Source of the DNA: Streptomyces sp. NRRL S-31
GTDB taxonomy: Bacteria; Actinomycetota; Actinomycetes; Streptomycetales; Streptomycetaceae
Length of the DNA stretch: 41,036 nucleotides
Assembly: GCF_000718775.1 (NCBI RefSeq)
Contig: NZ_JOCB01000079.1
Location: forward strand, 1 to 41,036
Direction: 5' to 3'
The translations under genes were made by a program, and so were the position numbers. Below, one piece after another: positions 1 through 7,332 of the stretch. How positions within the stretch are numbered: position 1 is the stretch's first letter; each line of letters starts with the position of its first letter. The notes under the pieces are model-generated. The model made no database searches. It was not told the DNA's origin and was given only the letters and a program-made list of their open reading frames with translations.

Positions 1-2
1 GC

Positions 3-185
3 CGCGGCACCGGACACGGCTCCGGCCTGGGCACCCAACGCTGGGTCGTGGAACGCGCCTTCGCCCACCTGCACTGGTTCCGCCGCCTGCGGATCCGCTA
101 GGAGATCCGCGACGACATCCACGAAGGCTTCCTCACCCTGGCATGCGCACTCATCTGCTGGAGACGCCTGAAGTCATTGCGATAG
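3..185 (+). pseudogene. IS5-family DDE transposase, C-terminal remnant
   Basis: Reading from position 3 gives the C-terminal signature of IS5-type DDE transposases: WVVERAFAHLHWFRRLRIR, a stop, then DDIHEGFL and a cysteine-containing last helix. The Glu of VVER is the expected third catalytic residue. The frame is broken by an in-frame TAG at 99-101 and ends at TAG 183-185. The 5' part lies outside the window. The IS end appears to abut the reading frame of the next gene at about position 186, which suggests the IS landed inside that gene. The fragment is inactive as it stands unless the stop is a sequencing error. Confidence 0.7.
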
Positions 186-186
186 G

Positions 187-888
187 AGTTCTTACGCCGC
201 CCTTGCGGACAAGGTCGAAGTCGACCCCAAGTCCGTTGAACGATGGGTCAATCTGGGGCGTACGCCGCGCCGTGCCACGGCCATGCTGGCAGCGGAAATG
301 CTAGGGGAAGACGTGCACGCTCTATGGCCCGCGCTCCGGCAGGCACGCCCTGCCCGCGCTGTCAGTCCGGAACTTGTGGCTCTCTACGACCAGCGGGCGG
401 ACATCCCCGTGTCCACCTTCGTGGAGATGCTGACGCAGGCGTGCGAGCACATCGACGTGCTGGTGTACGCCGCCGTCTTCCTGCACGAGGCGTACCCGCG
501 GCTCAACGACTTGTTGCGAGAGCGAGCGGACGACGGGTGTGCGGTCCGTATCGCGATCGGCGACCCGGACAGTACGAATGTCCAACAGCGCGGCGCTGAG
601 GAGAGGTTCGGCCACGGGATCGAGTCCCGTTGCCGACTTGCCCTCATGCACTACCGCCCGCTTGCCGGGGTACCTGGCATCGAGGTTCGAACCCATGCCA
701 CCACGCTCTACAACTCGATCTATCGTGCGGATGACCAGGCACTGGTCAATGCCCATGTCTGGGGCGTGAACGCCTACGGTGCTCCCGTGTGGCATCTCCG
801 GCGCAGCGGGAAGGGCGGCATGTTCGACACCTACGCCAGCAGCTTCGACGCGGTGTGGGAAACCGCGACGCCGGTTCGAGAAGGGTGA
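187..888 (+). pseudogene. 5'-truncated HTH (XRE-type) regulator
   Basis: Homology-like sequence begins right after the transposase remnant (SYAALADKVEVDPKSVERWV), the second half of an XRE-type helix-turn-helix, and continues in frame through ATG 283 to TGA 886-888. No start codon exists between the upstream TGA at 169-171 and ATG 283. The IS therefore appears to have removed the true N-terminus, and a product starting at 283 would lack the DNA-binding helices. The remaining 200 residues (for example VLVYAAVFLHEAYPRL and VNAHVWGVNAYGAPV) resemble the ligand/effector half of a Streptomyces regulator family often sited next to Nudix genes. The stop overlaps the possible GTG start of the Nudix gene, so the two were probably translationally coupled. 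Confidence 0.6.
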
Positions 889-890
889 CC

Positions 891-1361
891 ATGGCACGGA
901 CCGAGTACTACGACGACCCAGCGGCACCGGAGCCGAACAGCCTGGTGGTCGCAGCGTCCGCCGTGGTCACCGACGACGAAGGGCGCGTTCTCCTTCAGCG
1001 TCGACGAGACAACGATCTCTGGGCGCTGCCAGGTGGCGGCATGGAGATGACCGACTCACTCCCGGGAACGGCCGTCCGCGAGGTGAAGGAAGAAACCGGA
1101 CTGGACGTAGAGATCACCGGGCTCGTGGGCACGTACACCGACCCTCGCCACGTCATCGCCTACTCGGACGGTGAGGTGCGCAGGCAGTTCAACGTCTGCT
1201 TCACCGCCCGCGTGGTCGGGGGCCGGCTCGCGATCTCGGACGAGTCCACGGAGCTGGCGTTCGTCCATCCGGATGAGATTGATCAACTGCCGATGCACCA
1301 CACGCAGCGGCTCCGGATCCGTCACTTCTTGGAGCACCGTGAGCGGCCATATCTCGGCTGA
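891..1361 (+). CDS. Nudix hydrolase
   Basis: A protein of about 156 residues. The Nudix box spans GGGMEMTD through REVKEETGL: it fits G-x5-E-x7-R-E-U-x-E-E-x-G-U except that Asp replaces the first Glu. The metal-binding REVKEE core is intact, so hydrolysis of a nucleoside-diphosphate-linked substrate is plausible; the substrate is unknown. ATG 891 is chosen; GTG 885 overlaps the previous stop and is an alternative. The pairing with the HTH regulator just upstream and the position near attR suggest a role in element physiology. Pif of pSAM2, which limits redundant transfer, is a Nudix protein, but orthology is not shown here. Confidence 0.85.
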   Translation: MARTEYYDDPAAPEPNSLVVAASAVVTDDEGRVLLQRRRDNDLWALPGGGMEMTDSLPGTAVREVKEETGLDVEITGLVGTYTDPRHVIAYSDGEVRRQFNVCFTARVVGGRLAISDESTELAFVHPDEIDQLPMHHTQRLRIRHFLEHRERPYLG

Positions 1362-1676
1362 TCGAACCTGGGACACCCGCTTTAAGGAATCATGCGTGGC
1401 ATGGGCGGCGGCTGGGCTGGAGCCGGGTGGAGACATGAGCGCAGGGCCGACCGAGGTGCCGCGCGTGGTGAGCGAAGCGAGCCGCCTTGACCCTGTAGAG
1501 CAAGTTGGTAACTCTCACCTGGCTGGACGTGAGCCGTGCGTACGGTACGAGCCGGTGCCACCGGTAGTCCTGACGGCAACCCTGACGGCAACCACGGCAC
1601 ACAGAGGCCGTTGATCACGGCCATCAGCGATCAGCCGGGAGGAAGGCGGAGCCTCCTCCGGCCAGCCTGCCCGATC
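1362..1676. other. Non-coding element edge
   Basis: These 315 bases hold no convincing gene. Visible structure is a perfect 12-bp tandem repeat (1569-1592) and a short GGAGG...CCTCC hairpin at about 1639-1658, just before the tRNA-Arg fragment. This is where integrase arm sites would be expected if the boundary is attR. Confidence 0.5.
1569..1592 (+). repeat. 12-bp tandem direct repeat near attR
   Basis: CCTGACGGCAAC occurs twice back to back (1569-1580 and 1581-1592), followed by a partial third CACGG. It lies about 85 bp inside the presumed attR. Short direct repeats next to attachment sites often serve as integrase arm-binding sites; that role is inferred. Confidence 0.6.
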
Positions 1677-1718
1677 CTACGGATCAGAAGGTTGCAGGTT
1701 CGAATCCTGCCGAGTGCA
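1677..1718 (+). other. attR-like 3' half of tRNA-Arg(ACG)
   Basis: The sequence reads as a tRNA from the anticodon loop onward: loop CTACGGA (anticodon ACG), 3' anticodon stem, variable region, T stem GCAGG (1694-1698), loop TTCGAAT (1699-1705), stem CCTGC (1706-1710), acceptor strand CGAGTGC (1711-1717) and discriminator A. Nothing upstream can form the D arm, the 5' acceptor strand or the 5' anticodon stem. A tRNA 3' half alone is what site-specific integration into a tRNA leaves at the distal junction. The intact tRNA-Arg should lie at the other end of the element, left of the window. Confidence 0.8.
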
Positions 1719-1725
1719 CATGAAA

Positions 1726-1755
1726 CAGGGGCCCCGGAGAGATCCGGGGCCTCTG
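1726..1755. terminator. Rho-independent-type hairpin after tRNA-Arg
   Basis: A 13-bp stem (1726-1738 with 1743-1755; one G-U pair) closes a GAGA loop. It sits 8 bases after the tRNA 3' end and 32 bases beyond the stop of the convergent minus-strand gene, so it could terminate both. Confidence 0.75.
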
Positions 1756-1787
1756 GCGTTTCCCGGTGGAGTGGGCGCGGCCCGGCT

Positions 1788-2465
1788 TCAGGAGGCGAGG
1801 ACGGAGATTCCGTCGCCGAGCAGTTTCAGGCCGAGGACGAAGAACAGGACCGCCATCACGGCGACATTGTGCTCGGCCGCCCAGTCCTTCCAGTCGCCGA
1901 GCGTGGACCTCGCCCGCTCCCCGCCCAGCAGGAGGACGCCCAGCGGGGCGAGCAGGCCCAGTGAGGCGATCACGACGAAGATCGCCAGGGAGCCGATCTG
2001 CCGGCCGACCGGCAGTCCGGCCGAGCCGATCGCTGCGCCCGCGGCGATGGTGAGCGGGGCGTTCTTGGCGTTGAGGGCGGCCAGCGCCGTGCCCAGCCCG
2101 AAGACCTTGAGGGGGCTGAGGCGGTCGATCGCGTCCATCCACTTCGGCAGCCGCGCCTGCGCGGGGTCCCTGGGCCGCCGGTGCCACTGGCGGGCGCCGA
2201 ACAGGACGAGGAACAGGCCGAGGGCGAGCTTGAGGGCGCCCACCCAGGTGGCGGGGTGCTTGTGGGCGGAGGCGCCGGCGGGGGAGGCGATCGCCAGCAT
2301 CGCCGCCCCCGGCACCGCGAGTCCCACGATCCAACCGACGCTGAAGAGCACTCCGTTGAGCCGTCCCCGGGGTGTGGCCAGGATGAGGATGACCGCGATG
2401 ATCGGCAGCGGGCTGACCGCGACACCGGCCGCGAACCCCAGTACGTCACCGAGAACTTTCTCCAT
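1788..2465 (-). CDS. GAP/Sap-family integral membrane protein
   Basis: A 225-residue protein with about six hydrophobic segments. The first follows the start (VLGFAAGVAVSPLPIIAVIL) and carries the SPLPI motif typical of the GAP / 'Sap, sulfolipid-1-addressing protein' family. A central hydrophilic loop (RQWHRRPRDPAQARLPKW) precedes a second half that begins LSPLKVFGLG. This half-repeat layout with conserved prolines resembles LysE-like transporters. Mycobacterial Sap is linked to sulfolipid placement at the cell surface; a transport role for this copy is family-level inference. ATG 2465 has a GGAG Shine-Dalgarno about 7 nt upstream. It seems monocistronic and convergent with the tRNA fragment. 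Confidence 0.75.
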   Translation of the reverse strand: MEKVLGDVLGFAAGVAVSPLPIIAVILILATPRGRLNGVLFSVGWIVGLAVPGAAMLAIASPAGASAHKHPATWVGALKLALGLFLVLFGARQWHRRPRDPAQARLPKWMDAIDRLSPLKVFGLGTALAALNAKNAPLTIAAGAAIGSAGLPVGRQIGSLAIFVVIASLGLLAPLGVLLLGGERARSTLGDWKDWAAEHNVAVMAVLFFVLGLKLLGDGISVLAS

Positions 2466-2761
2466 GGTCGACTCCAGGTGGTGGGCAGCCGGCGGGAGGG
2501 GGCGGGGTCAGTGCGGGGCGAGGCGCATTCCCGGGGTTTCCCGGGGTCCGCGGGAAGTCCCGGTCCGGACGCGGGGCGGCCGGGGGGTGGCGCTCGGACG
2601 GCGCTCCGACGGCTCCCGGCGGGTCCTGACGGCGCTCCGACGGCTCCCGGCGGGTCCTCGCACGGACCCGGGCGGGAGGCGATGCCGCACCCCGCGGATT
2701 CCATGCTGCTACGTCCGTGCCGATCTGTCCTCGGGAACCCTCCGGGGCGCCCGGGGTCCGC
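2466..2761. other. Intergenic region with tandem repeat
   Basis: A gap of 296 bases between the MarR gene and the GAP-family gene, both on the minus strand. It is rich in G/C runs. The only structure seen is the 31-bp tandem duplication. No gene was found. Confidence 0.5.
2597..2658. repeat. Perfect 31-bp tandem duplication
   Basis: Two identical 31-bp copies lie head to tail (2597-2627 and 2628-2658). Each contains GGCGCTCCGACGGCTCCCGG, and a degenerate CGCTCGGACG precedes the first copy. Perfect identity suggests recent slippage or a conserved array; the spacing rules out CRISPR. Confidence 0.8.
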
Positions 2762-3253
2762 TCAGCAGTCCTCGTCCGGGTCGTTCCGGTTCAGCTTCTC
2801 CAGGTATTCGTGGGCCAGCGCCGTGGCGCGGGTGAACCAGTCGGTGACGACCGCCAGTTCGTCCGGCGCGTAGTCGGAGAAGAGGGCCGTCAGCCGCTTG
2901 TAGTGGCCCGCGTACACCGCCTCGACGCGGGTGACGGCTTCCGGTACGGCGGCCACGCGCACCCGGCGGCGGTCCGCCGGGTCCGGGCGGCGGGTGACGT
3001 AGCCGGCGCGTTCCAGGCGGTTGAGGATGCCGGTCACGGCGCCCGTGGTGACGTGGACGCGGGCGGCGAGGTCCCCCGCCGTCAGCAGGTCGTCACCGGC
3101 CTCCAGGACGAAGCCGAAGCAGGTCAGGTCGGTGTCGGTGAGTCCGAGCCGGCGGGCCAGCTCCTGCTGTCCGATGAGGTGGGCGGCGATGAGGTGGTCC
3201 ATCGCCGACAGGGCCTGGGCCGGGGTGGCGGGACGGCGCGGCGTGCCGTGCAT
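2762..3253 (-). CDS. MarR-family transcriptional regulator
   Basis: A 163-residue protein with a winged-helix core. The recognition region LLTAGDLAARVHVTTGAVTG is followed by ILNRLERAGYVTRRPDPADR, the classic MarR wing whose DPADRR signature is present. Flanking helices would form the dimer interface. ATG 3253 is chosen: it has AAGGAA about 9 nt upstream, and the open frame beyond it is only high-GC read-through. The gene diverges from a small membrane protein gene across an 80-bp gap that contains an ATTC...GAAT inverted repeat, a possible operator. Ligand and targets are unknown. Confidence 0.85.
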   Translation of the reverse strand: MHGTPRRPATPAQALSAMDHLIAAHLIGQQELARRLGLTDTDLTCFGFVLEAGDDLLTAGDLAARVHVTTGAVTGILNRLERAGYVTRRPDPADRRRVRVAAVPEAVTRVEAVYAGHYKRLTALFSDYAPDELAVVTDWFTRATALAHEYLEKLNRNDPDEDC

Positions 3254-3333
3254 CTTCCGGGATTCCTTAGTGTGTGAGATATTCGGCGTCTGAATTGCTT
3301 GGCTCGTGAGGGAATGGCTTCGGGGGAGGCTCC

Positions 3334-3711
3334 ATGAGTCTGTACGACGAGGGTCACACGGTCGCCGGCTGGACCGGCGCGGGCATCGCCACCGCGGGGA
3401 GCGCGGTGCTGGGTCTGGGGGTGTGCCGGGCCTCCCTGCCGGTGGTCGTCGCCGGGCTGGCCGTCGTGGCGGCGAGCGTCCTGGTGACCTGGCTGCTGCA
3501 CCTGGCCGGCTGGGGCAAGCCGCCCGGGGTGCGGCCGCGGGGGCAGTGGGGGATGCGGTCCCGCGACCCGCAGGCCGGGCAGGGGCACCCCGGGTGCGTG
3601 AGCTGCCGGCTGGCCGGGCGGGGGCGGCGGGCCGGAGTGCCGGCGCCGGCGGACACGGTCCCGCTCTCCCCCGTCCCCGTGGAGTCGGTCCCGTCCTCCC
3701 CCGCCGAGTGA
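3334..3711 (+). CDS. Small membrane protein, HGxxPAAW-like
   Basis: A 125-residue protein. The N-terminus EGHTVAGWTG resembles the HGxxPAAWTG motif of a small Streptomyces membrane family. Two hydrophobic segments follow (about residues 12-32 and 34-58), then a cytoplasmic-looking tail with a CVSC pair and a Pro/Ser-rich end. ATG 3334 has a GGGAGG Shine-Dalgarno 5-6 nt upstream. It diverges from the MarR gene and may be its target. No function can be given. Confidence 0.6.
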   Translation: MSLYDEGHTVAGWTGAGIATAGSAVLGLGVCRASLPVVVAGLAVVAASVLVTWLLHLAGWGKPPGVRPRGQWGMRSRDPQAGQGHPGCVSCRLAGRGRRAGVPAPADTVPLSPVPVESVPSSPAE

Positions 3712-3830
3712 CCGTGCGCCCGTGACGGTCACGGGTTGGCGCACCGCGCCCGCCCTGTCTCCTGCCGCCGTTGCCGCCGTTGCCGCCGTTCCCGGTCCGC
3801 TGTCGGACCCACCGCCTACGCTCGCGGGTG

Positions 3831-4706
3831 ATGGCACAGGTGTGGAAGTGCGCGGGGCTGCGCTGGACGGCCGGCGGTCCGGAGCTGGTCTGGGACGGCG
3901 GGCGGCGCAGTGCGCTGCCCTGGGGCAAGCGCGTCGCCTTCGCGGTGCCGGCGGGGGCCGTGCGGCGGTGCGTGGGGGCGCGGGGGCACGCCTGTCCGCT
4001 GCGGGCCGCGGTGCCGGGGCGGAGCACGGGGGCCCGGTGCGAGGAGTGCGCCCGGCTGGACCGGGCGCACTCCGTCGCCGCCGACACGATCGCGGACGAC
4101 CCGCGGCCGTACCGGGTGTACCTGGCGTGGTTCGGGCCGGGGCTGGTGAAGGTCGGCATCACCGCCGTGGCACGGGGGCCGGCCCGGCTGCTCGAGCAGG
4201 GCGCCGTCTGCTTCAGCTGGCTCGGCACCGGACCGCTGATGGCCGCGCGGCGCACCGAGGAACTGCTGCGGGCCGCGCTGCGGGTCCCGGACCGCGTTCC
4301 GTACGCCGAGAAGCGGACGGTGCGGGCCGGGCTGCCGGGGTCGGAGGACGAGCGGGCGGCCGAGGTGCGCGAGGTGCACGCGCGGGCCGTGCTGCTCGAG
4401 GGGTGGCCCGAGTCGTTGACCCGCGAGCCGTGCCGGCCGGTCGATCACGCCGGGCGGTTCGGGCTCTCTGGGGCACCGGCCGCCGTCGGTGACGTCGTCG
4501 CCCTCGTCCCGGGCGGCGCCGTGCGCGGTGAGCTGGTCGCCGCCGCCGGACCCGATCTGCACCTGGCGGCCGGCGGGCGCGGGGTCGTCGTCCTGGACAC
4601 GCGGCTGATGACCGGGTGGCCGCTGACGCCGCCGCCCTCGTCGGCGGCCGACAGCCTGACCTTTCCCGTACGGGAGTTCAGGGGGGAGCAGGACGGGCTC
4701 TTCTGA
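3831..4706 (+). CDS. DUF2797 protein with degenerate GIY-YIG-like core
   Basis: A 291-residue soluble protein. Residues 1-75 carry four cysteines in a zinc-ribbon pattern (C47, C55, C70, C73). Residues 94-145 read YRVYLAWFGPGLVKVGIT, then R119 and RRTEELL. This mirrors the order of the GIY-YIG / T5orf172 core: paired Tyr, K-V-G-I-T strand, Arg, then Glu. The C-terminal 90 residues look like a small beta domain. The overall pattern fits DUF2797, for which no biochemical role is known to me. ATG 3831 is used; GTG 3828 is adjacent. A (CCGCCGTTG)n run lies just upstream. Confidence 0.7.
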   Translation: MAQVWKCAGLRWTAGGPELVWDGGRRSALPWGKRVAFAVPAGAVRRCVGARGHACPLRAAVPGRSTGARCEECARLDRAHSVAADTIADDPRPYRVYLAWFGPGLVKVGITAVARGPARLLEQGAVCFSWLGTGPLMAARRTEELLRAALRVPDRVPYAEKRTVRAGLPGSEDERAAEVREVHARAVLLEGWPESLTREPCRPVDHAGRFGLSGAPAAVGDVVALVPGGAVRGELVAAAGPDLHLAAGGRGVVVLDTRLMTGWPLTPPPSSAADSLTFPVREFRGEQDGLF

Positions 4707-4843
4707 GGGGGCGGGCGGACGGCGTCCCGGCCGCGACACCTCACCGTTCCGGTCCCGTTCTTCAACACCGCGCCGGACCGGGCCCGTTCACCCCTCGGCC
4801 TTCCACCGATGTCCGGGGACCGCCCGGGAGACGCCCGTGGGTT

Positions 4844-4882
4844 TCTCAGAGAAATCACAGACTTCGGAAAGCGTCTTCTCAG
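4844..4882 (+). promoter_or_regulatory. OmpR-type direct-repeat operator
   Basis: TCTCAG occurs at 4844-4849 and 4877-4882, with TCACAG at 4855-4860. The start positions differ by 11, 22 and 33 bp, so all three lie on one face of the helix. The first also sits in a TTTCTCAGAGAAA palindrome (4842-4854). The region ends 24 bp before the response-regulator ATG and is a good candidate for autoregulation. Confidence 0.6.
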
Positions 4883-4905
4883 AGGGCCCCGCCAGGGTGT
4901 CCACC

Positions 4906-5646
4906 ATGACCACGACCTCGCCCCAGGGGCGCACCGAACTGCTGAGGCCGGACGGGAGCCCCGTCCGCGTGCTGGTGGTGGACGACGAGCTGTCGATCAC
5001 CGAACTGCTGAGCATGGCTCTGCGGTACGAGGGCTGGCAGATCAGGAGCGCGGGGGACGGGCAGGGGGCCGTACAGGCGGCCCGCGAGTTCCGGCCCGAC
5101 GCCGTCGTGCTCGACATGATGCTGCCGGACATGGACGGCCTGGCCGTGCTCGGGCGGCTCCGGCGCGAACTGCCGGACGTGCCGGTCCTCTTCCTCACCG
5201 CCAAGGACGCGGTGGAGGACCGGATCGCCGGCCTCACCGCGGGCGGCGACGACTACGTCACCAAGCCGTTCAGCCTGGAGGAGGTCGTCGCCCGGCTGCG
5301 CGGACTCATCCGCAGGTCCGGGGCGGCCGACCGGCGGTCGGAGTCGGTGCTCGTCGTGGGGGACCTGACCCTGGACGAGGACAGCCACGAGGTGACGCGG
5401 GGCGGGGATTCCATCCACCTCACCGCCACCGAGTTCGAGCTGCTGCGCTTCCTCATGCGCAACCCGCGGCGGGTGCTGAGCAAGGCCCAGATCCTGGACC
5501 GCGTGTGGTCCTACGACTTCGGCGGCCAGGCCAACGTCGTGGAGCTGTACATCTCTTACCTGCGGCGGAAGATCGACGCCGGCCGCGAGCCCATGATCCA
5601 CACCCGGCGCGGCGCCGGTTACCTGATCAAGCCCGCCGTGTCATGA
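4906..5646 (+). CDS. OmpR/PhoB-family response regulator
   Basis: A 246-residue regulator. The receiver domain (about 20-135) has the acid pair D26/D27 (VLVVDDE), the phosphorylation site D70 (AVVLDMMLPDMDG) and the TKPF lysine. The winged-helix output domain (about 150-243) includes LTATEFELLRFLMRNP, VLSKAQILDRVW and the wing IHTRRGAGYLI. ATG 4906 starts just before the receiver; ATG 4837 would put the operator inside the coding sequence and is less likely. The stop overlaps the kinase start as ATGA, so the pair is translationally coupled. It probably controls its own operon through the upstream direct repeats. Confidence 0.93.
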   Translation: MTTTSPQGRTELLRPDGSPVRVLVVDDELSITELLSMALRYEGWQIRSAGDGQGAVQAAREFRPDAVVLDMMLPDMDGLAVLGRLRRELPDVPVLFLTAKDAVEDRIAGLTAGGDDYVTKPFSLEEVVARLRGLIRRSGAADRRSESVLVVGDLTLDEDSHEVTRGGDSIHLTATEFELLRFLMRNPRRVLSKAQILDRVWSYDFGGQANVVELYISYLRRKIDAGREPMIHTRRGAGYLIKPAVS

Positions 5647-7319
5647 GCGGACGACGACGGCCGCGTCCGCCGCGGCGCCGGGCCGGCACCCCCGGCCGGG
5701 CGAAGCGGAGAGCGGTGCGGGGCCGGCCCCGCACCCTGCGGACCCGGCTCGTCGTCGCGTCCGTGACGCTGATCGCGGTGGTGTGCGCGGTGATCGGCAC
5801 CGTGACCACGCTCGCGCTGCGGATCCATCTGTACGACCAGCTCGACGACAAGGTCGGCGAGATCGCCATGCGGGCGGCGAGCGGCGGGCGGCTCCCGAGC
5901 CCCGGCGGTTCGGTGCCCGGCGACCCGGCCGTGCCCGACGCCACCGGTACGGCGAGCGAGCGGCTCGACCTGCTGCTCACCACCGGCCCGACGCAGCGCG
6001 CCACGGTCGCGGCGTACACGCGGAACGGGTCGATCGCCGGCGCGGCCCGGGCCGTACAGCTCAACGACAGCTACAACCGGTTCCGCAGGATGGACACCGT
6101 CGCCCTCACCGCGGCGCAGCGGCGGGCCCTCGCCCGGGTACCGAAGGACGGCCGGGCGCACACCGCCGGGCTGCCCGGCCTCGGGGACTACCGCGTCCGG
6201 TACCGGCAGAGTCCGGACCGCGCCGACGCCTACTACGTGGCCCTGCCCACCAAGGACGTCGACGGCACCGTGGAGACCCTCGTCCTCGTCGAGGTCTGTG
6301 TCACCGTCGCCGGGCTGCTCGCCGCCCTGCTCGCCGGCACCGTCATCGTCGGCGTCGCCACCCGCCCGCTGCGCAGGGTCGCCACCACCGCCACCCGCGT
6401 CTCCGAACTCCCCCTGCACACCGGCGAGGTGAACCTCAGCGAACGGGTCCCGGAGTCGGAGTGCGACCCGCACACCGAGGTCGGCCAGGTAGGAGCCGCG
6501 CTCAACCGCATGCTCGACCACGTCCACGGCGCCCTGCACGCCCGGCAGCGCAGCGAGACGCGGGTACGGCAGTTCGTGGCCGACGCCAGCCATGAGCTGC
6601 GGACGCCGCTCGCCTCCATCCGCGGGTACGCGGAGCTGACCCGGCGCGGGCGGGAACAGGTCGGGCCCGACACCCGGCACGCCCTCGGACGGATCGAGTC
6701 CGAGGCCGGGCGGATGACGCTCCTGGTCGAGGACCTGTTGCTGCTCGCCCGGCTCGACGCCGGGCGCCCGCTCCAGATCGGGCACACCGACCTGGTCCCG
6801 CTGGTCGTCGACACGGTCAGCGACTCCCGCGCGGCGGGCATGGACCACAACTGGCGGCTCGACCTGCCCGACGAACCGGCCCCGGTCCCGGCGGACGCGG
6901 CCCGGATCCAGCAGGTGCTGGTCAATCTGCTGGGCAACGCCCGCAAGCACACCCCGCCCGGTACGACCGTCACCGCGCGCGTGCGGCGGCACGGGCCATG
7001 GATGTGCGTCGACGTCGAGGACGACGGACCGGGCATCCCGGCAGAGCTGCTGCCGCACGTCTTCGAGCGGTTCGCCCGCGGGGACTCCGCACGGTCCCGC
7101 GCCACCGGGTCCACGGGGCTCGGGCTCGCCATCGTGCAGGCCGTGGCCGCCGCGCACGGCGGCGCCGTGACCGTGGACAGCGCACCCGGCCGCACCGTGT
7201 TCACCGTGCACCTGCCCGCGCTCACCCCGGCCGTCCCGCGGCCGGCGCCCGGTCCGGACCGGCCGTCGCACTCACAGCCGCGGCACAGCACCACCACATG
7301 GGCACGACAGGGCGGTTGA
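5643..7319 (+). CDS. Sensor histidine kinase
   Basis: A 558-residue membrane kinase: basic N-terminus, TM1 (about 36-60), an extracytoplasmic sensor of about 150 residues (61-212), TM2 (about 213-239), HAMP (240-295), and a HisKA helix with H317 in DASHELRTPLASIRG. The HATPase_c domain has its N box NLLGNARKHTPPGT, G1 DVEDDGPGIP and G2 GSTGLGLAIVQ. A Pro/Arg-rich tail follows. The sensor domain is not a recognisable PAS or Cache. ATG 5643 overlaps the regulator stop, and the next gene starts 13 nt after this one, so sensing is directly wired to two glycosyltransferase genes. Confidence 0.93.
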   Translation: MSGRRRPRPPRRRAGTPGRAKRRAVRGRPRTLRTRLVVASVTLIAVVCAVIGTVTTLALRIHLYDQLDDKVGEIAMRAASGGRLPSPGGSVPGDPAVPDATGTASERLDLLLTTGPTQRATVAAYTRNGSIAGAARAVQLNDSYNRFRRMDTVALTAAQRRALARVPKDGRAHTAGLPGLGDYRVRYRQSPDRADAYYVALPTKDVDGTVETLVLVEVCVTVAGLLAALLAGTVIVGVATRPLRRVATTATRVSELPLHTGEVNLSERVPESECDPHTEVGQVGAALNRMLDHVHGALHARQRSETRVRQFVADASHELRTPLASIRGYAELTRRGREQVGPDTRHALGRIESEAGRMTLLVEDLLLLARLDAGRPLQIGHTDLVPLVVDTVSDSRAAGMDHNWRLDLPDEPAPVPADAARIQQVLVNLLGNARKHTPPGTTVTARVRRHGPWMCVDVEDDGPGIPAELLPHVFERFARGDSARSRATGSTGLGLAIVQAVAAAHGGAVTVDSAPGRTVFTVHLPALTPAVPRPAPGPDRPSHSQPRHSTTTWARQGG

Positions 7320-7332
7320 GCAGAGTCGGTGC

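Larger units (their letters stand above)
1..1676. mobile_element. Right end of an integrated element (partial)
   Basis: Everything left of the tRNA-Arg 3' fragment looks like the end of an element integrated at tRNA-Arg(ACG). An isolated tRNA 3' half with no 5' half before it is the usual signature of attR. The cargo seen is a dead IS5-type transposase tail, a truncated HTH regulator and a Nudix gene, with a 12-bp tandem repeat near the edge. No integrase, Rep or Tra gene lies within the window, so whether this is an actinomycete integrative conjugative element, a prophage or an island is inferred only. HTH regulators and Nudix genes (such as Pif of pSAM2) are known in such elements. Confidence 0.6.

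Noticed and set aside
2597..2658. CRISPR or IS end
   Set aside because: Only two copies, no spacer, no inverted repeats and no transposase.
3254..4255. Long N-terminal extension of the MarR gene
   Set aside because: It would overlap two plus-strand genes; the 163-aa form starting at 3253 has a ribosome-binding site and full MarR length.
4837..4905. An earlier ATG for the response regulator
   Set aside because: It would place the phased direct repeats in the coding region and adds 23 residues unlike any receiver domain.
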